DNA of 64,000 nt. It comes from Intrasporangium oryzae NRRL B-24470. GTDB lineage: Bacteria > Actinomycetota > Actinomycetes > Actinomycetales > Dermatophilaceae. The notes beneath the pieces are model-generated. The model had not been told where the DNA came from. It did no database searches and saw only the letters and a list, made by a program, of their open reading frames with translations. Each line of letters begins with the position of its first letter. Positions within the stretch are counted from its first letter, which is position 1. Below are positions 8,841-17,921 of this stretch, piece after piece. The translations under genes and the position numbers were made by a program. The stretch covers positions 1-64,000 of the forward strand of contig NZ_AWSA01000014.1 in assembly GCF_000576595.1 (NCBI RefSeq). The letters run 5' to 3'.

Positions 8841-10121
8841 ATGCCCGAGGTCAACTCACCGCAGCGCCTGTCCGAACAGATCCGACAGATCAGGGCCGCC
8901 TTCGCCCGACAGGGCGTCTCGATCAACACCTTCCCCCCAGGCGCCCCCGCCGGCCAGGCGGAGTTCCTCTTCCGGCCCGACCGGGTCCTCGCACGCGCGG
9001 ACCGCGCCGTCGATGTCACGCCCCAGCTGAACACCAGACTCGGCCCAGCCAACGTCAGCCGGCATGACCCGATCCCGGGCCTCAGCGCCTTCTCTGTCAG
9101 CAGCAGGAGCGCGGCCGAGATGCTGCAGCTCGTCGACGACGTCAACGCAGCCGTTCCGGACCCCCGAGGCCCCGTGGTCGCCATCGACCACGTCCTGCAC
9201 ATCACGTCGGCGAGCTGTTGCCCAGCGACCGAGCCCGAGCTGGTGGGCGGACACGACCTGACCACGCCGCCGGACCCGGTCCCGCCCGTCAACCCGGACG
9301 CCGCTGCCGGGGGCGGCGTGAAGGTGGCGGTCATCGACACGGGCCTGCTCTCGGGCGTGGTCCAGCTGCACTCCTGGCTCAGGAACGCCCCGAAGGTCGA
9401 CGGAGAACCTGAGGATCCGGACCCGATCCTCAGCAGCCACTACCGGGGGCACGGCACCTTCGTCGCCGGCGTTCTGCGGGCCATGGCGCCCAAGGCGGAG
9501 GTCTACGTGCATGCGCTCATGAGCAGCGGGGGAGCGATCTGCGAGAGCGATCTGGTCCCGCGGCTCGTCGCCGCCCTCGACACCGGCCCGCACTTCATCA
9601 GCATGTCTGCAGGCACCCGGACGACCGCTGCCAACGTGCTGCTCGGGCTTCAGGTGTTCCGTGACGACCACCTCAGCCACACGAACACGATCCTCGTCTG
9701 CGCGGCGGGCAACGACGGCGACGGGGGGCCGTTCGCACCGGCGAGTCTCGGCTGGCCTGAGGCCGTCGCGGTGGGCGCTCTCGACGCCGACGGGTCCCTG
9801 GCCGTCTACAGCAACCGCGGACCCGTGGGGCCCGGCGACTGGGTCGACGTGTACGCCCGCGGGAGCGATGTCGTCAACGCCTACCCCAACGGGGCCTACA
9901 CGTACACCGAGCCGCCGTCGGTGCCGCCGAAGGTCGTCCAGTTCGTCAACGGGATGGCCAAGTGGAGCGGGACCTCGTTCTCGACGCCCCTCGTGTCGGG
10001 CCTGTTCGCCGCCTGGCTCTCGGCCAACCCCGGCAAGCAGCCCAAGGACGCGTGGGCCGCGCTCAAGATCGTTGCCGACGCGAACGCGCCCCTGCACGCC
10101 GGGCGCCCCGCCCTGCCCTGA
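8841..10121 (+). CDS. S8 family serine peptidase (cytoplasmic subtilase)
   Basis: A 426-residue subtilisin-like protease with an intact triad: Asp166 in VAVIDTGLL, His204 in YRGHGTFVAG and Ser379 in GTSFSTPLVSG, plus the oxyanion Asn in AAGNDGD. There is no signal peptide or C-terminal anchor, so unlike secreted subtilases it should act in the cytoplasm. The first 150 residues (IRQIRAAFARQG, then LFRPDRVLAR) may be an inhibitory or docking prodomain; a Cys-Cys pair sits near residue 128. ATG 8841 is preceded by GGAGG at 8831-8835; the TTG at 8829 overlaps that signal and is unlikely. It is divergent from the CHAT gene and adjacent to its sigma factor, so a protease cascade is the natural hypothesis. 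A strong hairpin follows. Confidence 0.9.
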   Translation: MPEVNSPQRLSEQIRQIRAAFARQGVSINTFPPGAPAGQAEFLFRPDRVLARADRAVDVTPQLNTRLGPANVSRHDPIPGLSAFSVSSRSAAEMLQLVDDVNAAVPDPRGPVVAIDHVLHITSASCCPATEPELVGGHDLTTPPDPVPPVNPDAAAGGGVKVAVIDTGLLSGVVQLHSWLRNAPKVDGEPEDPDPILSSHYRGHGTFVAGVLRAMAPKAEVYVHALMSSGGAICESDLVPRLVAALDTGPHFISMSAGTRTTAANVLLGLQVFRDDHLSHTNTILVCAAGNDGDGGPFAPASLGWPEAVAVGALDADGSLAVYSNRGPVGPGDWVDVYARGSDVVNAYPNGAYTYTEPPSVPPKVVQFVNGMAKWSGTSFSTPLVSGLFAAWLSANPGKQPKDAWAALKIVADANAPLHAGRPALP

Positions 10122-10153
10122 CCGGGCGGCGGGCGATCCTCGCCGACACCACG

Positions 10154-10185
10154 CTGGGCCCGCTTCCGGGTGGAAGCGGGCCCAG
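10154..10185. terminator. Bidirectional hairpin between subtilase and ino1
   Basis: Perfect 14-bp inverted repeat (10154-10167 with 10172-10185) around the tetraloop GGGT, placed between convergent genes. There is no clear U-tract. Its right arm runs straight into GCGGCATAC, the repeated 9-mer of this window. Confidence 0.75.
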
Positions 10186-10211
10186 CGGCATACGGCCTGT
10201 GGTGCTGAGAC

Positions 10212-11303
10212 TCAGCGGGCCTCGGTGCCGGCGATGAACGCCTCGAGCTTGGCGCGGCCGAGGTCGTCGGGACGCTGCTCCGGCGGGGACTTCATGAGGT
10301 AGGACGAGGCGGAGAGCAGGGCGCCGCCGATGCCACGGTCCTTGGCGATCTTCGCCGCACGGATGGCGTCGATGATGATGCCGGCCGAGTTGGGGGAGTC
10401 CCAGACCTCGAGCTTGTACTCGAGGTTGAGCGGGACGTCGCCGAACGCGCGGCCCTCGAGGCGGACGTAGGCCCACTTGCGGTCGTCGAGCCACGCGACG
10501 TAGTCGGACGGGCCGATGTGGACGTTGCGGTCGTCCTTCTTGCCGGCGAGCGGGCCGGTGAGGTTGCTCGTGACGGCCTGCGTCTTGGAGACCTTCTTGG
10601 ACTCGAGGCGCTCGCGCTCGAGCATGTTCTTGAAGTCCATGTTGCCGCCGACGTTGAGCTGGTACGTCCGGTCGAGCACGACGCCACGGTCCTCGAAGAG
10701 CTTGGCCATGACGCGGTGGGTGATCGTCGCGCCGACCTGGCTCTTGATGTCGTCACCGATGATCGGGACGCCGGCGGCCTCGAACTTCGCGGCCCACTCG
10801 GGGTCGGAGGCGATGAAGACGGGCAGGGCGTTGACGAAGGCGACGCCCGCGTCGATGGCGCACTGCGCGTAGAACTTGTCGGCCTGCTCCGAGCCCACCG
10901 GGAGGTAGGAGACGAGGACGTCGACCTTGCGGTCCTTGAGGACCTGGACGACGTCGACCGGCTCGGCGGCCGACTCCTCGATCGTCAAGCGGTAGTACTT
11001 GCCGAGGCCGTCGAGCGTGTGACCGCGCTGGACCTCGACACCCGTGGTCGGGACGTCGGCGATCTTGATCGTGTTGTTCTCGGAGGCGTTGATGGCCTCG
11101 GCGAGGTCCTTGCCGACCTTCTTGTCGTCGACGTCGAACGCGGCGACGAACTCGACGTCCTTGACGTGGTAGTCGCCGAACTGGACGTGCATCAGGCCGG
11201 GGACGGACGCGGTCGCGTCAGCGTCCTTGTAGTACTCGACACCCTGCACGAGCGAGCTCGCGCAGTTGCCGACGCCGACGATGGCGACGCGTACGGATCC
11301 CAT
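10212..11303 (-). CDS. ino1: Inositol-3-phosphate synthase
   Basis: A 363-residue cytosolic enzyme converting D-glucose 6-phosphate to 1L-myo-inositol 1-phosphate with NAD. This is the first step towards phosphatidylinositol, inositol-containing cell-envelope lipids and mycothiol. The N-terminal Rossmann motif [13 protein letters not shown] and the C-terminal catalytic block [12 protein letters not shown] are typical of the actinobacterial form, about 360 residues and shorter than the eukaryotic enzyme. ATG 11303 has AAGGAG at the right distance. It lies 3 bp downstream of the PadR gene, so the two are probably co-transcribed and controlled by that repressor, a pairing conserved in actinobacteria. 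Confidence 0.95.
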   Translation of the reverse strand: MGSVRVAIVGVGNCASSLVQGVEYYKDADATASVPGLMHVQFGDYHVKDVEFVAAFDVDDKKVGKDLAEAINASENNTIKIADVPTTGVEVQRGHTLDGLGKYYRLTIEESAAEPVDVVQVLKDRKVDVLVSYLPVGSEQADKFYAQCAIDAGVAFVNALPVFIASDPEWAAKFEAAGVPIIGDDIKSQVGATITHRVMAKLFEDRGVVLDRTYQLNVGGNMDFKNMLERERLESKKVSKTQAVTSNLTGPLAGKKDDRNVHIGPSDYVAWLDDRKWAYVRLEGRAFGDVPLNLEYKLEVWDSPNSAGIIIDAIRAAKIAKDRGIGGALLSASSYLMKSPPEQRPDDLGRAKLEAFIAGTEAR

Positions 11304-11306
11304 GGA

Positions 11307-11984
11307 TCACTCCTTGTTGTTGGGCTGGGTCTGGCTGGGTTGGGTCTGGCTGGTATGGGTCTGCTCGGGGGGCGCGACGGGCGTGTCGTATGCCGCCGGG
11401 CCGGGGTCGAGGGCCGCGCGCCGTTCGGCGCTGATGAGCTCCTCGAGCCAGCGGACCTCGCGCTCGGCGCGCTCCTCGCCGTGCTGCTGGAGGGCGAGGG
11501 TGTAACTGTCCATGCGCTCCCGGTTGCGGATCGAGGCCTCGCGCACGTTGGCGAGTCGCTCCTCGAGGCGGGACCGCCGGCCCTCGAGGATGCGGAGGCG
11601 GACCTGGGCCTCGGTCCGGGAGAAGAAGGCGAAGCGGACGTCGAAGTCGTCGTCGTCCCAGGCGTCGGGCCCGCTCGCCGCGACGAGGTCCTGGAAGTGC
11701 TCCTTGCCGTCCGCGGTCAGCTCGTAGGTGATCCGCGGTCGCTTCGCCGTGCCGAGCGAGGACGTCCCGGCGGGCTCGGACGTCTCGTGGATGAAGCCGG
11801 CCTCGACGAGGTTGCGCAGGGCCGGGTAGAGCGACCCGTAGGACAGGGCCCGGAAGATGCCGAGGGCCGTCGTCAGGCGCTTGCGCAGTTCGTAGCCGTG
11901 CAGGGCACCGTCGTGAAGGAGGCCGAGGATCGCGAACTCGAGCAGCGCAGCACGGCGGCTGGTCGGTCGCGATGAGGAAGGCAC
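11307..11984 (-). CDS. PadR family transcriptional regulator
   Basis: A 225-residue regulator. The winged helix-turn-helix lies at about residues 10-95 (LEFAILGLLHDGALHGYELRK, then YGSLYPALRNLVEAGF). It is followed by a Vir-like C-terminal helical region (RILEGRRSRLEERLANVREA) for dimerisation and a Gln/Thr/Pro tail. The ino1 start is only 3 bp downstream, so it probably controls ino1 and itself. A near-perfect dyad 19-39 bp upstream of the start is a good operator candidate. The effector is unknown. The gene carries one copy of the GTATGCCGC motif at 11388-11396, where it encodes Ala-Ala-Tyr. Confidence 0.87.
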   Translation of the reverse strand: MPSSSRPTSRRAALLEFAILGLLHDGALHGYELRKRLTTALGIFRALSYGSLYPALRNLVEAGFIHETSEPAGTSSLGTAKRPRITYELTADGKEHFQDLVAASGPDAWDDDDFDVRFAFFSRTEAQVRLRILEGRRSRLEERLANVREASIRNRERMDSYTLALQQHGEERAEREVRWLEELISAERRAALDPGPAAYDTPVAPPEQTHTSQTQPSQTQPNNKE

Positions 11985-12002
11985 GCCTTCACCCTACACG
12001 CG

Positions 12003-12023
12003 GATATATCGGCGCGATACATC
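12003..12023. promoter_or_regulatory. Candidate PadR operator
   Basis: Inverted repeat GATATATCG / CGATACATC with a GCG spacer, 8 of 9 positions paired, in an otherwise GC-rich spacer just upstream of the PadR start. ATGTAT/ATACAT-like half-sites fit PadR-type operators. It probably overlaps the padR-ino1 promoter and would give autorepression. Confidence 0.5.
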
Positions 12024-12147
12024 TCAACGACGTATCTTGATGCGTCGTGGGCTCAACGGCCGGATCGAGGCGCAGGAACGGCCCAGACCTGCCGAAACCG
12101 CGGTTCGATCCGGCCACTCGACCCCGACGAGGCAGGGGAGACAGCAG

Positions 12148-13236
12148 TCAGGGGGTGGGCGAAGTGTCGAGGACGTAGGTGGCGACGAACGCCGTGCCCA
12201 AGGGCGCCGCACCCTCGGACTGGAGGCCCACGCGTCCGGCCGCGCGTGCGGGCTGAGGCAGGGTCTGCCAGCCGCCGCTCGTCGCGCCGGACTTCTGGTC
12301 AAGACCCGTGACATACACCGTGCCGGGGTGCGAGGACGCGTCCGATCCCGTGACGCCGGCCGTCACCATGAAGGGCACCCGGGCGGGGGTTTCCAGACTC
12401 GGCATCGGGTTCCTGTCAGCGGGCGCAGCCTCCATGGCAAGGAAGCGGTACGGGTAGCCCTGGTGCTCGATGACCTTCGGCAGCGACGCGACCGTCGTGC
12501 CCGAGGCGTCCACGATGCGCGTCTGGGCACCAAGCTCGTACACGACGCCGGTCAGCTGCGCGCTGTCGACCGATGCCGGTCTCTGGGTCTCAGCGTCGAC
12601 CAGCTGGACGCGCAGGCGCGCGCTCCGGCCCACGGCCAGTTCCGTCCAGCCCCGACCCGGCTCGCCCGGGACGGCGCCGCCGGCCGGCAGGTCACGCTCG
12701 GCCGGTCGTCGGCCAGAGCACTGGTTGGCGAGGAAGCCCTTCTTGCCCTCGAGGCCGACCGTGACGAGGTACTTCGCAGCCTCGGCGTTGGTCAGGCCCG
12801 GCAGGTAGCACTCGGCGCCCAGGGAAACGTGCGTCGTCGTGGGCTCCCAGAGCAGTGAGAACTGCCCCTGGCCCCGGTCGCCGATGAAGCCGACCGCGAG
12901 CCGGTCGTCGGCGACCTGCCTGCGGTAGCGCAGGCCGTCCTTGACGACGTCGCCCGGGGAGTCGGGGATGACCCGGTACGGCATGCCGTCGTCGCCGACC
13001 ATGGGCGCCGGGCTCGACGGGGTGCCTGCCGGGGTGCGCACCACCGGGCGGTCGAGGGAGGATACGGCCCCGACCGCGAGGGCCGCGACCATGAGCGTCG
13101 CCACCGAACCGGCGACCGCGGCCCGGCGCTGCTTCGTGGCGCGCACCCGGGCGACGACCCCGGCGCGCAGGTCGCGAGCGGGTGCCAGGCCGTCGGCGCG
13201 CGTGGTCAGCTCGTCGCGCAGGTCGGAGAGGTTCAT
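12148..13236 (-). CDS. Membrane-anchored protein coupled to a SigE-type sigma factor
   Basis: A 362-residue protein with a short cytoplasmic N-terminus (MNLSDLRDELTTRADGL), one membrane helix at about residues 38-60 (AAVAGSVATLMVAALAVGAV) and a large exported C-terminal region of no recognised domain. The start codon overlaps the sigma-factor stop as ATGA (13233-13236). This arrangement of a sigma gene followed by a single-span protein with a cytosolic head is typical of a membrane anti-sigma factor, though no zinc-binding anti-sigma motif is visible. The signal sensed is unknown. Two to three cysteines in the external part (ECYLPGL and NQCSGR) could form a disulfide. Confidence 0.7.
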   Translation of the reverse strand: MNLSDLRDELTTRADGLAPARDLRAGVVARVRATKQRRAAVAGSVATLMVAALAVGAVSSLDRPVVRTPAGTPSSPAPMVGDDGMPYRVIPDSPGDVVKDGLRYRRQVADDRLAVGFIGDRGQGQFSLLWEPTTTHVSLGAECYLPGLTNAEAAKYLVTVGLEGKKGFLANQCSGRRPAERDLPAGGAVPGEPGRGWTELAVGRSARLRVQLVDAETQRPASVDSAQLTGVVYELGAQTRIVDASGTTVASLPKVIEHQGYPYRFLAMEAAPADRNPMPSLETPARVPFMVTAGVTGSDASSHPGTVYVTGLDQKSGATSGGWQTLPQPARAAGRVGLQSEGAAPLGTAFVATYVLDTSPTP

Positions 13237-13811
13237 CGGACAGGCTCCTCGTCGGAGATCGGACGCAGGGTGGGGTCGAGGCGGAGCTTCGCGAGCGCCC
13301 GACTCGCCTGGCTCTTGACGGTGCCGACGGAGCAGCCCATCAGCTCGGCGGTCTCGGCCTCGGAGAAGTCCTCGTAGTAGCGCAGCACGACGACGGCACG
13401 CTGCCGCTTCGGGAGCCGGCCGAGCGCGCCCCACAGGGTGGTGCGGTCGTCGACCTGCGCGGCCTCCGCGTGGTCGCGGTGCCGCCCGTCGCGGCGCGAC
13501 TCGGGCAGCTCCGCGGTCGGCTGCTCACCGTTCCACCTGCGCCGCCACCAGCTCGAGTACGTGTTGACCATGATCCGGCGGACGTAGGCCTCCGGCTGCC
13601 CCTCGATCCGGCCCCACGCGAACCACGCCTTGGCCAGGGCCGTCTGAACGAGGTCCTCGGCGAGGGCGCGGTCGTGCGTCAGCAGGTAGGCGGTGCGCAG
13701 CAGGCTCGTCGAACGGGCAGCGACGAACACCTCAAAGCCGATGCGCTCCACGACACGATCCCCTGTCCTCGGCAGCCCGGGTGCAAGGGGTGCCTCGCTG
13801 CCGGCGTCCAT
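13233..13811 (-). CDS. SigE family (ECF) RNA polymerase sigma factor
   Basis: About 192 residues. Region 2 is seen in FVAARSTSLLRTAYLLTHD and AEDLVQTALAKAW, and region 4 in LPKRQRAVVVLRYYEDFSE with the helix-turn-helix ETAELMGCSVGTVKSQAS. This matches the actinobacterial SigE-like ECF group. The start is uncertain: ATG 13811 is annotated, ATG 13820 is possible, and GTG 13751 is well placed after AGGGGAT and would give the usual 170-residue length. It is translated just before a membrane protein that probably controls it (ATGA overlap). It is divergent from the penicillin-binding protein gene, so control of envelope functions is possible but not shown. Confidence 0.85.
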   Translation of the reverse strand: MDAGSEAPLAPGLPRTGDRVVERIGFEVFVAARSTSLLRTAYLLTHDRALAEDLVQTALAKAWFAWGRIEGQPEAYVRRIMVNTYSSWWRRRWNGEQPTAELPESRRDGRHRDHAEAAQVDDRTTLWGALGRLPKRQRAVVVLRYYEDFSEAETAELMGCSVGTVKSQASRALAKLRLDPTLRPISDEEPVR

Positions 13812-13887
13812 TGTCGTCATCACGCGTACAAGGACCACAGTGACCTCGCGGAAGGTTGCACGGGAGGTGCGGACCCGAACCCGGCCG

Positions 13888-13942
13888 AGCGGCATACGGG
13901 CGGCTTCCGCGGCTGTGTCGTGGCGCACCTGCGTATGCCGCT
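13888..13942. repeat. Inverted pair of the GTATGCCGC motif
   Basis: AGCGGCATACG at 13888-13898 and its exact complement CGTATGCCGCT at 13932-13942, in the 261-bp divergent spacer between the SigE-type gene and the PBP gene. It could form an 11-bp stem with a 33-base loop. It belongs to the window-wide motif family. Confidence 0.6.
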
Positions 13943-14072
13943 GGGCGCGGTCCCGCGTCTGTGTACCCCCTGTGCGTGGCGGGCCTCGTTTCGGTGTATG
14001 GGGGGCGCCCGGTCCATACTGTTGGTCGGCTCGGGAGCACTCTCGGCCCGATCGGCGAACGGAAGTGATGGA

Positions 14073-16406
14073 GTGACTCAGAGCAGGCACGAGATCCGTG
14101 CTGCCCAGCTGGCTGCGAGCAAGCGTGGCGGTGCCCCCAGCCGTGACGGCAACGGCGGAGCGGCCGGCACCGGCCGCCCGAGCGGCGGCCGTGACTACCC
14201 GGGCCGCGCCGCGATGCTCGGCTCCGGCTCCGGCTCCGGCTCCGGCAACGGCGTCCGCGGCACCGGCGGAGGCGGCTCCGGCGGAAGCGGCGGCGACGGC
14301 GGGGGGGGACGCGACTGGAAGCGCTGGGCCCTCGGCACGCTCAAGTGGGGCTCGATCGTCGGGGCCGTGCTCGTCGTCATGGGCATCATCGGCGTCTTCA
14401 TCGCCTACAACCGCATGCAGATCCCACAGCCCAACCAGATCGCCAACCTGCAGGTCTCGATCGTCTACTACTCCGACGGCAAGACCGAGCTCGACCGCAT
14501 CGCCCAGGCCGACGGCAACCGGGAGTCGGTCAAGCTCGACCAGGTCCCGAAGTTCGTCCAGGACGCGCACATCGCCGCTGAGGACCGCACCTTCTACGCC
14601 AACAACGGCATCTCGCTCGGCGGCATCCTGCGCGCCATCAAGACGAGCGTCACGGGTGAGGCGCAGGTCGGTGGCTCCACCATCACGCAGCAGTACGTCA
14701 AGAACTACTTCCTGAGCCAGGACCGCACGATCTCCCGCAAGGCCAAGGAGATCCTCATCGCGATGAAGATCGACGGTGAGCTGAGCAAGTCGCAGATCCT
14801 CGAGAACTACCTCAACACGATCTACTACGGCCGCGGCGCCTACGGCGTCCAGAGCGCCTCGAAGGCGTACTTCAACAAGGACGTCTCCAAGCTCACCGTC
14901 CCGGAGGCGGCCGTGCTCGCCTCGGTCATCAACGCGCCGAGCCTCTACGACCCGGCCAACGGACCGCGCGCGGAGGCCAACCTCGTCAAGCGCGTCAGCT
15001 ACGTCCTCGACGGCATGGTCGAGGAGGGCTGGCTGAGCGCCGCCGAGCGGGCCAAGTACACCGAGCTGCCGAAGATCCAGCCGTACAAGGGCAACAGGTT
15101 CTCCTCGGGTGCGACCGGCTTCATCACCGCCGCGGTCAAGCGCGAGCTGCTCGCCAACGGCATCACCGACGAGGACCTCGACAAGGGCGGCCTGCGCATC
15201 GTCACGACGATCGACAAGAAGGCCCAGGCCAACGCCGTCAAGGCGATGAAGGACAACCTGCCCGACAAGGTCCAGGGCGGCCTCGTCGCGATCCGGCCCG
15301 GCGACGGCGCCGTCGTCGCGATGTACGGCGGCGACGACTACGCCAAGAGGCAGCTCAACAACTCCACCCAGGCGATCCTCCAGGGCGGCTCCAACTTCAA
15401 GCCGTTCGCCGTCCTCGCCGCCGTCCGCGACGGCATCTCGACGAAGACGCAGTTCGACGGCAACTCGCCCCAGGAGTTCAAGGGTTACCCGCACCCGGTC
15501 AACAACTTCGGCGGGCGCTCCTACGGCATGGTCGACATGCGCCGGATGATCGGCCGGTCCATCAACACGGCCTTCGTCGCGCTCAACGAGAAGATGGGGC
15601 CGCCGCTGACCCGGCAGGCCGCCATCGACGCCGGCATCCCCGAGAAGACGCTCGGTCTCGAGAACGACCTCGGCAACGTCCTCGGAACGGCCTCGCCGCA
15701 CGTCATCGACATGGCCTCCGCCTACTCGACGATCGCCGCACAGGGGGTCCGCTCCAAGCCGTACTTCGTCACGAAGGTCACCTCGACGACAAACCCCGAC
15801 TTCGTCTACGAGGCCAAGCCGCAGACACGACGCGCCTTCGACAAGGACATCACCGCCGACGTCACCGACGCGATGACGTACACGGTCAAGCCCGGCGGCA
15901 CGGCGACGAAGATCGGCCGCGAGATGCCCGACCGCCCGGTCGCCGCCAAGACCGGTACGTCCGAGGAGAGCAAGTCGATCTGGTTCTCCGGCTTCGTCCC
16001 GCAGCTCGCCGTCTCCGTGGGCCTCTACAAGCCCGACGCCAACGGCAACCCGACGACGCTGACCAACGGCGAGAGCTCCGACCCGCTGACCGGTGCGACG
16101 GTCCCTGCCGACATCTGGCTCGACTTCATGAAGCCGACGATGGAGGGCGTCGAGGTCCTTCCGTTCCCGGCGCGGGTCGGGGTGGGCGACGACAAGATCG
16201 TGACGCCGACGACGACGACGACCACGGCCCCGACGACCACGACGACGGCGCCGCCGACGACCACGACGCAGGCGCCGCCGACGACGCAGGTCAAGCCGAC
16301 GAAGACGAAGGACCCGGGCCCACCGACTCCCACCGACACGGGGACGGTCACGCTGTTCCCGACACCGACGTTGACGACGACCACCACCAAACCGGGCAAG
16401 GGTTGA
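14073..16406 (+). CDS. Bifunctional class A penicillin-binding protein (GT51 plus transpeptidase)
   Basis: A 777-residue peptidoglycan synthase. It has a Gly/Ser-rich cytosolic tail (about residues 45-85) and a membrane anchor at about 91-112. The GT51 glycosyltransferase shows the catalytic Glu in AAEDRTFY (near 169) and GGSTITQQYVKN. The transpeptidase shows SxxK with Ser440 in GGSNFKPF, SxN at Ser496 in RSINTAF and KTG at Lys626 in AAKTGTSEES. The tail is a long Thr/Pro low-complexity stretch (TTTTTTAPTTTTT). GTG 14073 follows GGAAG with 7 bases of spacing. The gene position upstream of a membrane glycosyltransferase-like gene and rpsF matches ponA1 of mycobacteria. The next gene starts within its stop codon. 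Confidence 0.93.
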   Translation: MTQSRHEIRAAQLAASKRGGAPSRDGNGGAAGTGRPSGGRDYPGRAAMLGSGSGSGSGNGVRGTGGGGSGGSGGDGGGGRDWKRWALGTLKWGSIVGAVLVVMGIIGVFIAYNRMQIPQPNQIANLQVSIVYYSDGKTELDRIAQADGNRESVKLDQVPKFVQDAHIAAEDRTFYANNGISLGGILRAIKTSVTGEAQVGGSTITQQYVKNYFLSQDRTISRKAKEILIAMKIDGELSKSQILENYLNTIYYGRGAYGVQSASKAYFNKDVSKLTVPEAAVLASVINAPSLYDPANGPRAEANLVKRVSYVLDGMVEEGWLSAAERAKYTELPKIQPYKGNRFSSGATGFITAAVKRELLANGITDEDLDKGGLRIVTTIDKKAQANAVKAMKDNLPDKVQGGLVAIRPGDGAVVAMYGGDDYAKRQLNNSTQAILQGGSNFKPFAVLAAVRDGISTKTQFDGNSPQEFKGYPHPVNNFGGRSYGMVDMRRMIGRSINTAFVALNEKMGPPLTRQAAIDAGIPEKTLGLENDLGNVLGTASPHVIDMASAYSTIAAQGVRSKPYFVTKVTSTTNPDFVYEAKPQTRRAFDKDITADVTDAMTYTVKPGGTATKIGREMPDRPVAAKTGTSEESKSIWFSGFVPQLAVSVGLYKPDANGNPTTLTNGESSDPLTGATVPADIWLDFMKPTMEGVEVLPFPARVGVGDDKIVTPTTTTTTAPTTTTTAPPTTTTQAPPTTQVKPTKTKDPGPPTPTDTGTVTLFPTPTLTTTTTKPGKG

Positions 16407-17737
16407 TGTCCGACCCCGTCGTCACCGCGGCCTCCGAGGTCATCGGAGGACCACGGGGACGGTATGCCGCGGCGCGTGAGCTCCCCTGGGTGCTCACCGC
16501 CGCGGTCCTGTCCGCCCTCGCGGCGATCCCGACGGCGTTCGGGATCGCGCTGCGGATCCCGTGCCTGCGCACGAGCTTCACGGGACAGGGGCAGTTCTGG
16601 AACGCCTGCTACTCCGACCTGCCGAGCGCCTACCGTGACTCCAACGTCAAGGCCGGGCTCGCGGCATACCTCCAGGGCGGCGCCGGGGCGCCGGTCACGG
16701 GCCAGCCGCCACTCACGGCCCTCGCCCTGACGGCGGTCGCGAGCCTCGCCCCGGGGGACGGTTCCCTCCGGACGCGGACGACGTGGTACTTCGCCCTGTG
16801 GGCCGTCGCGCTCACGATCCTCGTGCTCGTCATCATCTGGCTCGTCGCCTCGAGCGCCCGCCACCCGTTCGCGGCGGCCCACGTGGCGCTGTCGCCCGTG
16901 GTCGCCCTCGTCGGGTTCGTCTCGGCGGACCTGCTCGGCGTCGCGCTCGCGAGCGCGGGACTCTGGGCGTGGTCGAGGCGGCACCCGACCCTCGCCGGGG
17001 TCTACCTCGGGCTCGCGATCGGGGCGCGGAGCTATCCCGTGCTCATCCTCGTCGCGATCGGGCTGCTCTGCCTGCGCACCGGTCGGCGCCGGGACTTCGC
17101 ACGCACGGCAACGGTCGCCCTCGGAGTCTTCGCCGGGCTCTTCGGCCTCCTCTGGCTGCTCAACCCGGACGCCGCCACGTCGGCCTACTCGGGCTGGCTC
17201 TCGGCGGGCGCTGGCTACGGGTCGCCGTGGCTGCTGCCCCAGCTCGCCGGCCACGCGCTGCCCGTCGGTGCGGTCACCATCCTCACGGTCCTCGGCTGGG
17301 TCGTCGCCCTGGTCGCCGGCGCGGTCCTCGCTCTGACGTCGGCCCGGAGGCCGACGATCGCCGAGGTCTCGCTGCTCATGGTCGCGATCGTGCTCGTCAC
17401 GGGGAAGTCCTTCACCGTGCAGAGCTCGCTCTGGCTCGTGCCCCTCATCGCCTGGTGCGCCCTCCAGTGGCGTGACCACCTCATCTGGGCCGGTGCCGAG
17501 GCGCTCAACTTCGTCGCCGTCTGGCTGACGATCGCGGCGACGACAGTGCCCGACCGCGGTATGCCCGCGCCCTGGTACGCCTTCTTTTCGATGCTGCGTG
17601 TGATCGCCGTGCTGTGGCTCGCCGCCGTCGTGTGGATGCGCGCCCGGGACCGGTGGGGGCGGAGCGGGCCCGACCCCGACGACCTCGCCGGGGTCATGAC
17701 CGACGCACCCGACCGTCTTCTCGTCCGCATCACCTGA
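16406..17737 (+). CDS. Polytopic membrane protein, GT87/mannosyltransferase-like
   Basis: A 443-residue integral membrane protein with roughly ten hydrophobic helices, for example LTAAVLSALAAIPTAFGIAL and ATVALGVFAGLFGLLWLL. It has the look of polyprenol-phosphate-dependent glycosyltransferases (GT87/GT-C), with the GARSYPVLIL block after the helix carrying VYLGLAIG. It sits exactly where Rv0051 sits in mycobacteria, between the PBP and rpsF. A role in envelope glycan assembly is likely but unproven. ATG 16406 overlaps the PBP stop (TGATG), so expression is coupled to the PBP. Two copies of the window-wide motif lie inside (16462 and 16661), encoding Tyr-Ala-Ala and Ala-Ala-Tyr. Confidence 0.78.
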   Translation: MSDPVVTAASEVIGGPRGRYAAARELPWVLTAAVLSALAAIPTAFGIALRIPCLRTSFTGQGQFWNACYSDLPSAYRDSNVKAGLAAYLQGGAGAPVTGQPPLTALALTAVASLAPGDGSLRTRTTWYFALWAVALTILVLVIIWLVASSARHPFAAAHVALSPVVALVGFVSADLLGVALASAGLWAWSRRHPTLAGVYLGLAIGARSYPVLILVAIGLLCLRTGRRRDFARTATVALGVFAGLFGLLWLLNPDAATSAYSGWLSAGAGYGSPWLLPQLAGHALPVGAVTILTVLGWVVALVAGAVLALTSARRPTIAEVSLLMVAIVLVTGKSFTVQSSLWLVPLIAWCALQWRDHLIWAGAEALNFVAVWLTIAATTVPDRGMPAPWYAFFSMLRVIAVLWLAAVVWMRARDRWGRSGPDPDDLAGVMTDAPDRLLVRIT

Positions 17738-17921
17738 GGGCTGACAGGCGTCTCGCCGGTGCCGCGGGGTCGCGCGGTCGCCTCGATTTCGGGGTATGCC
17801 GCCGGGCCGGGTAGTCTTGCCGGGTTCACCGTGTGCCCGAGTCCTGTGGATCATGACCGCCCGAATGTCGGTCCGATCTGCGAGGCTGCACCTAGCTGGC
17901 ACGCGGTGGGACGAATGCAAC

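Noticed and set aside
13233-15701. An 822-codon leftward open frame antisense to the PBP gene.
   Set aside because: Only its last 190 codons are a real gene (the SigE-type sigma factor). The rest is a GC-bias shadow of the PBP, with Glu/Asp/Val-rich composition and no domain.
16200-16400. The ACG-rich simple-sequence stretch at the end of the PBP gene considered as a regulatory repeat.
   Set aside because: It encodes the Thr/Pro-rich extracellular tail common in actinobacterial penicillin-binding proteins, so the codon repeat explains it.
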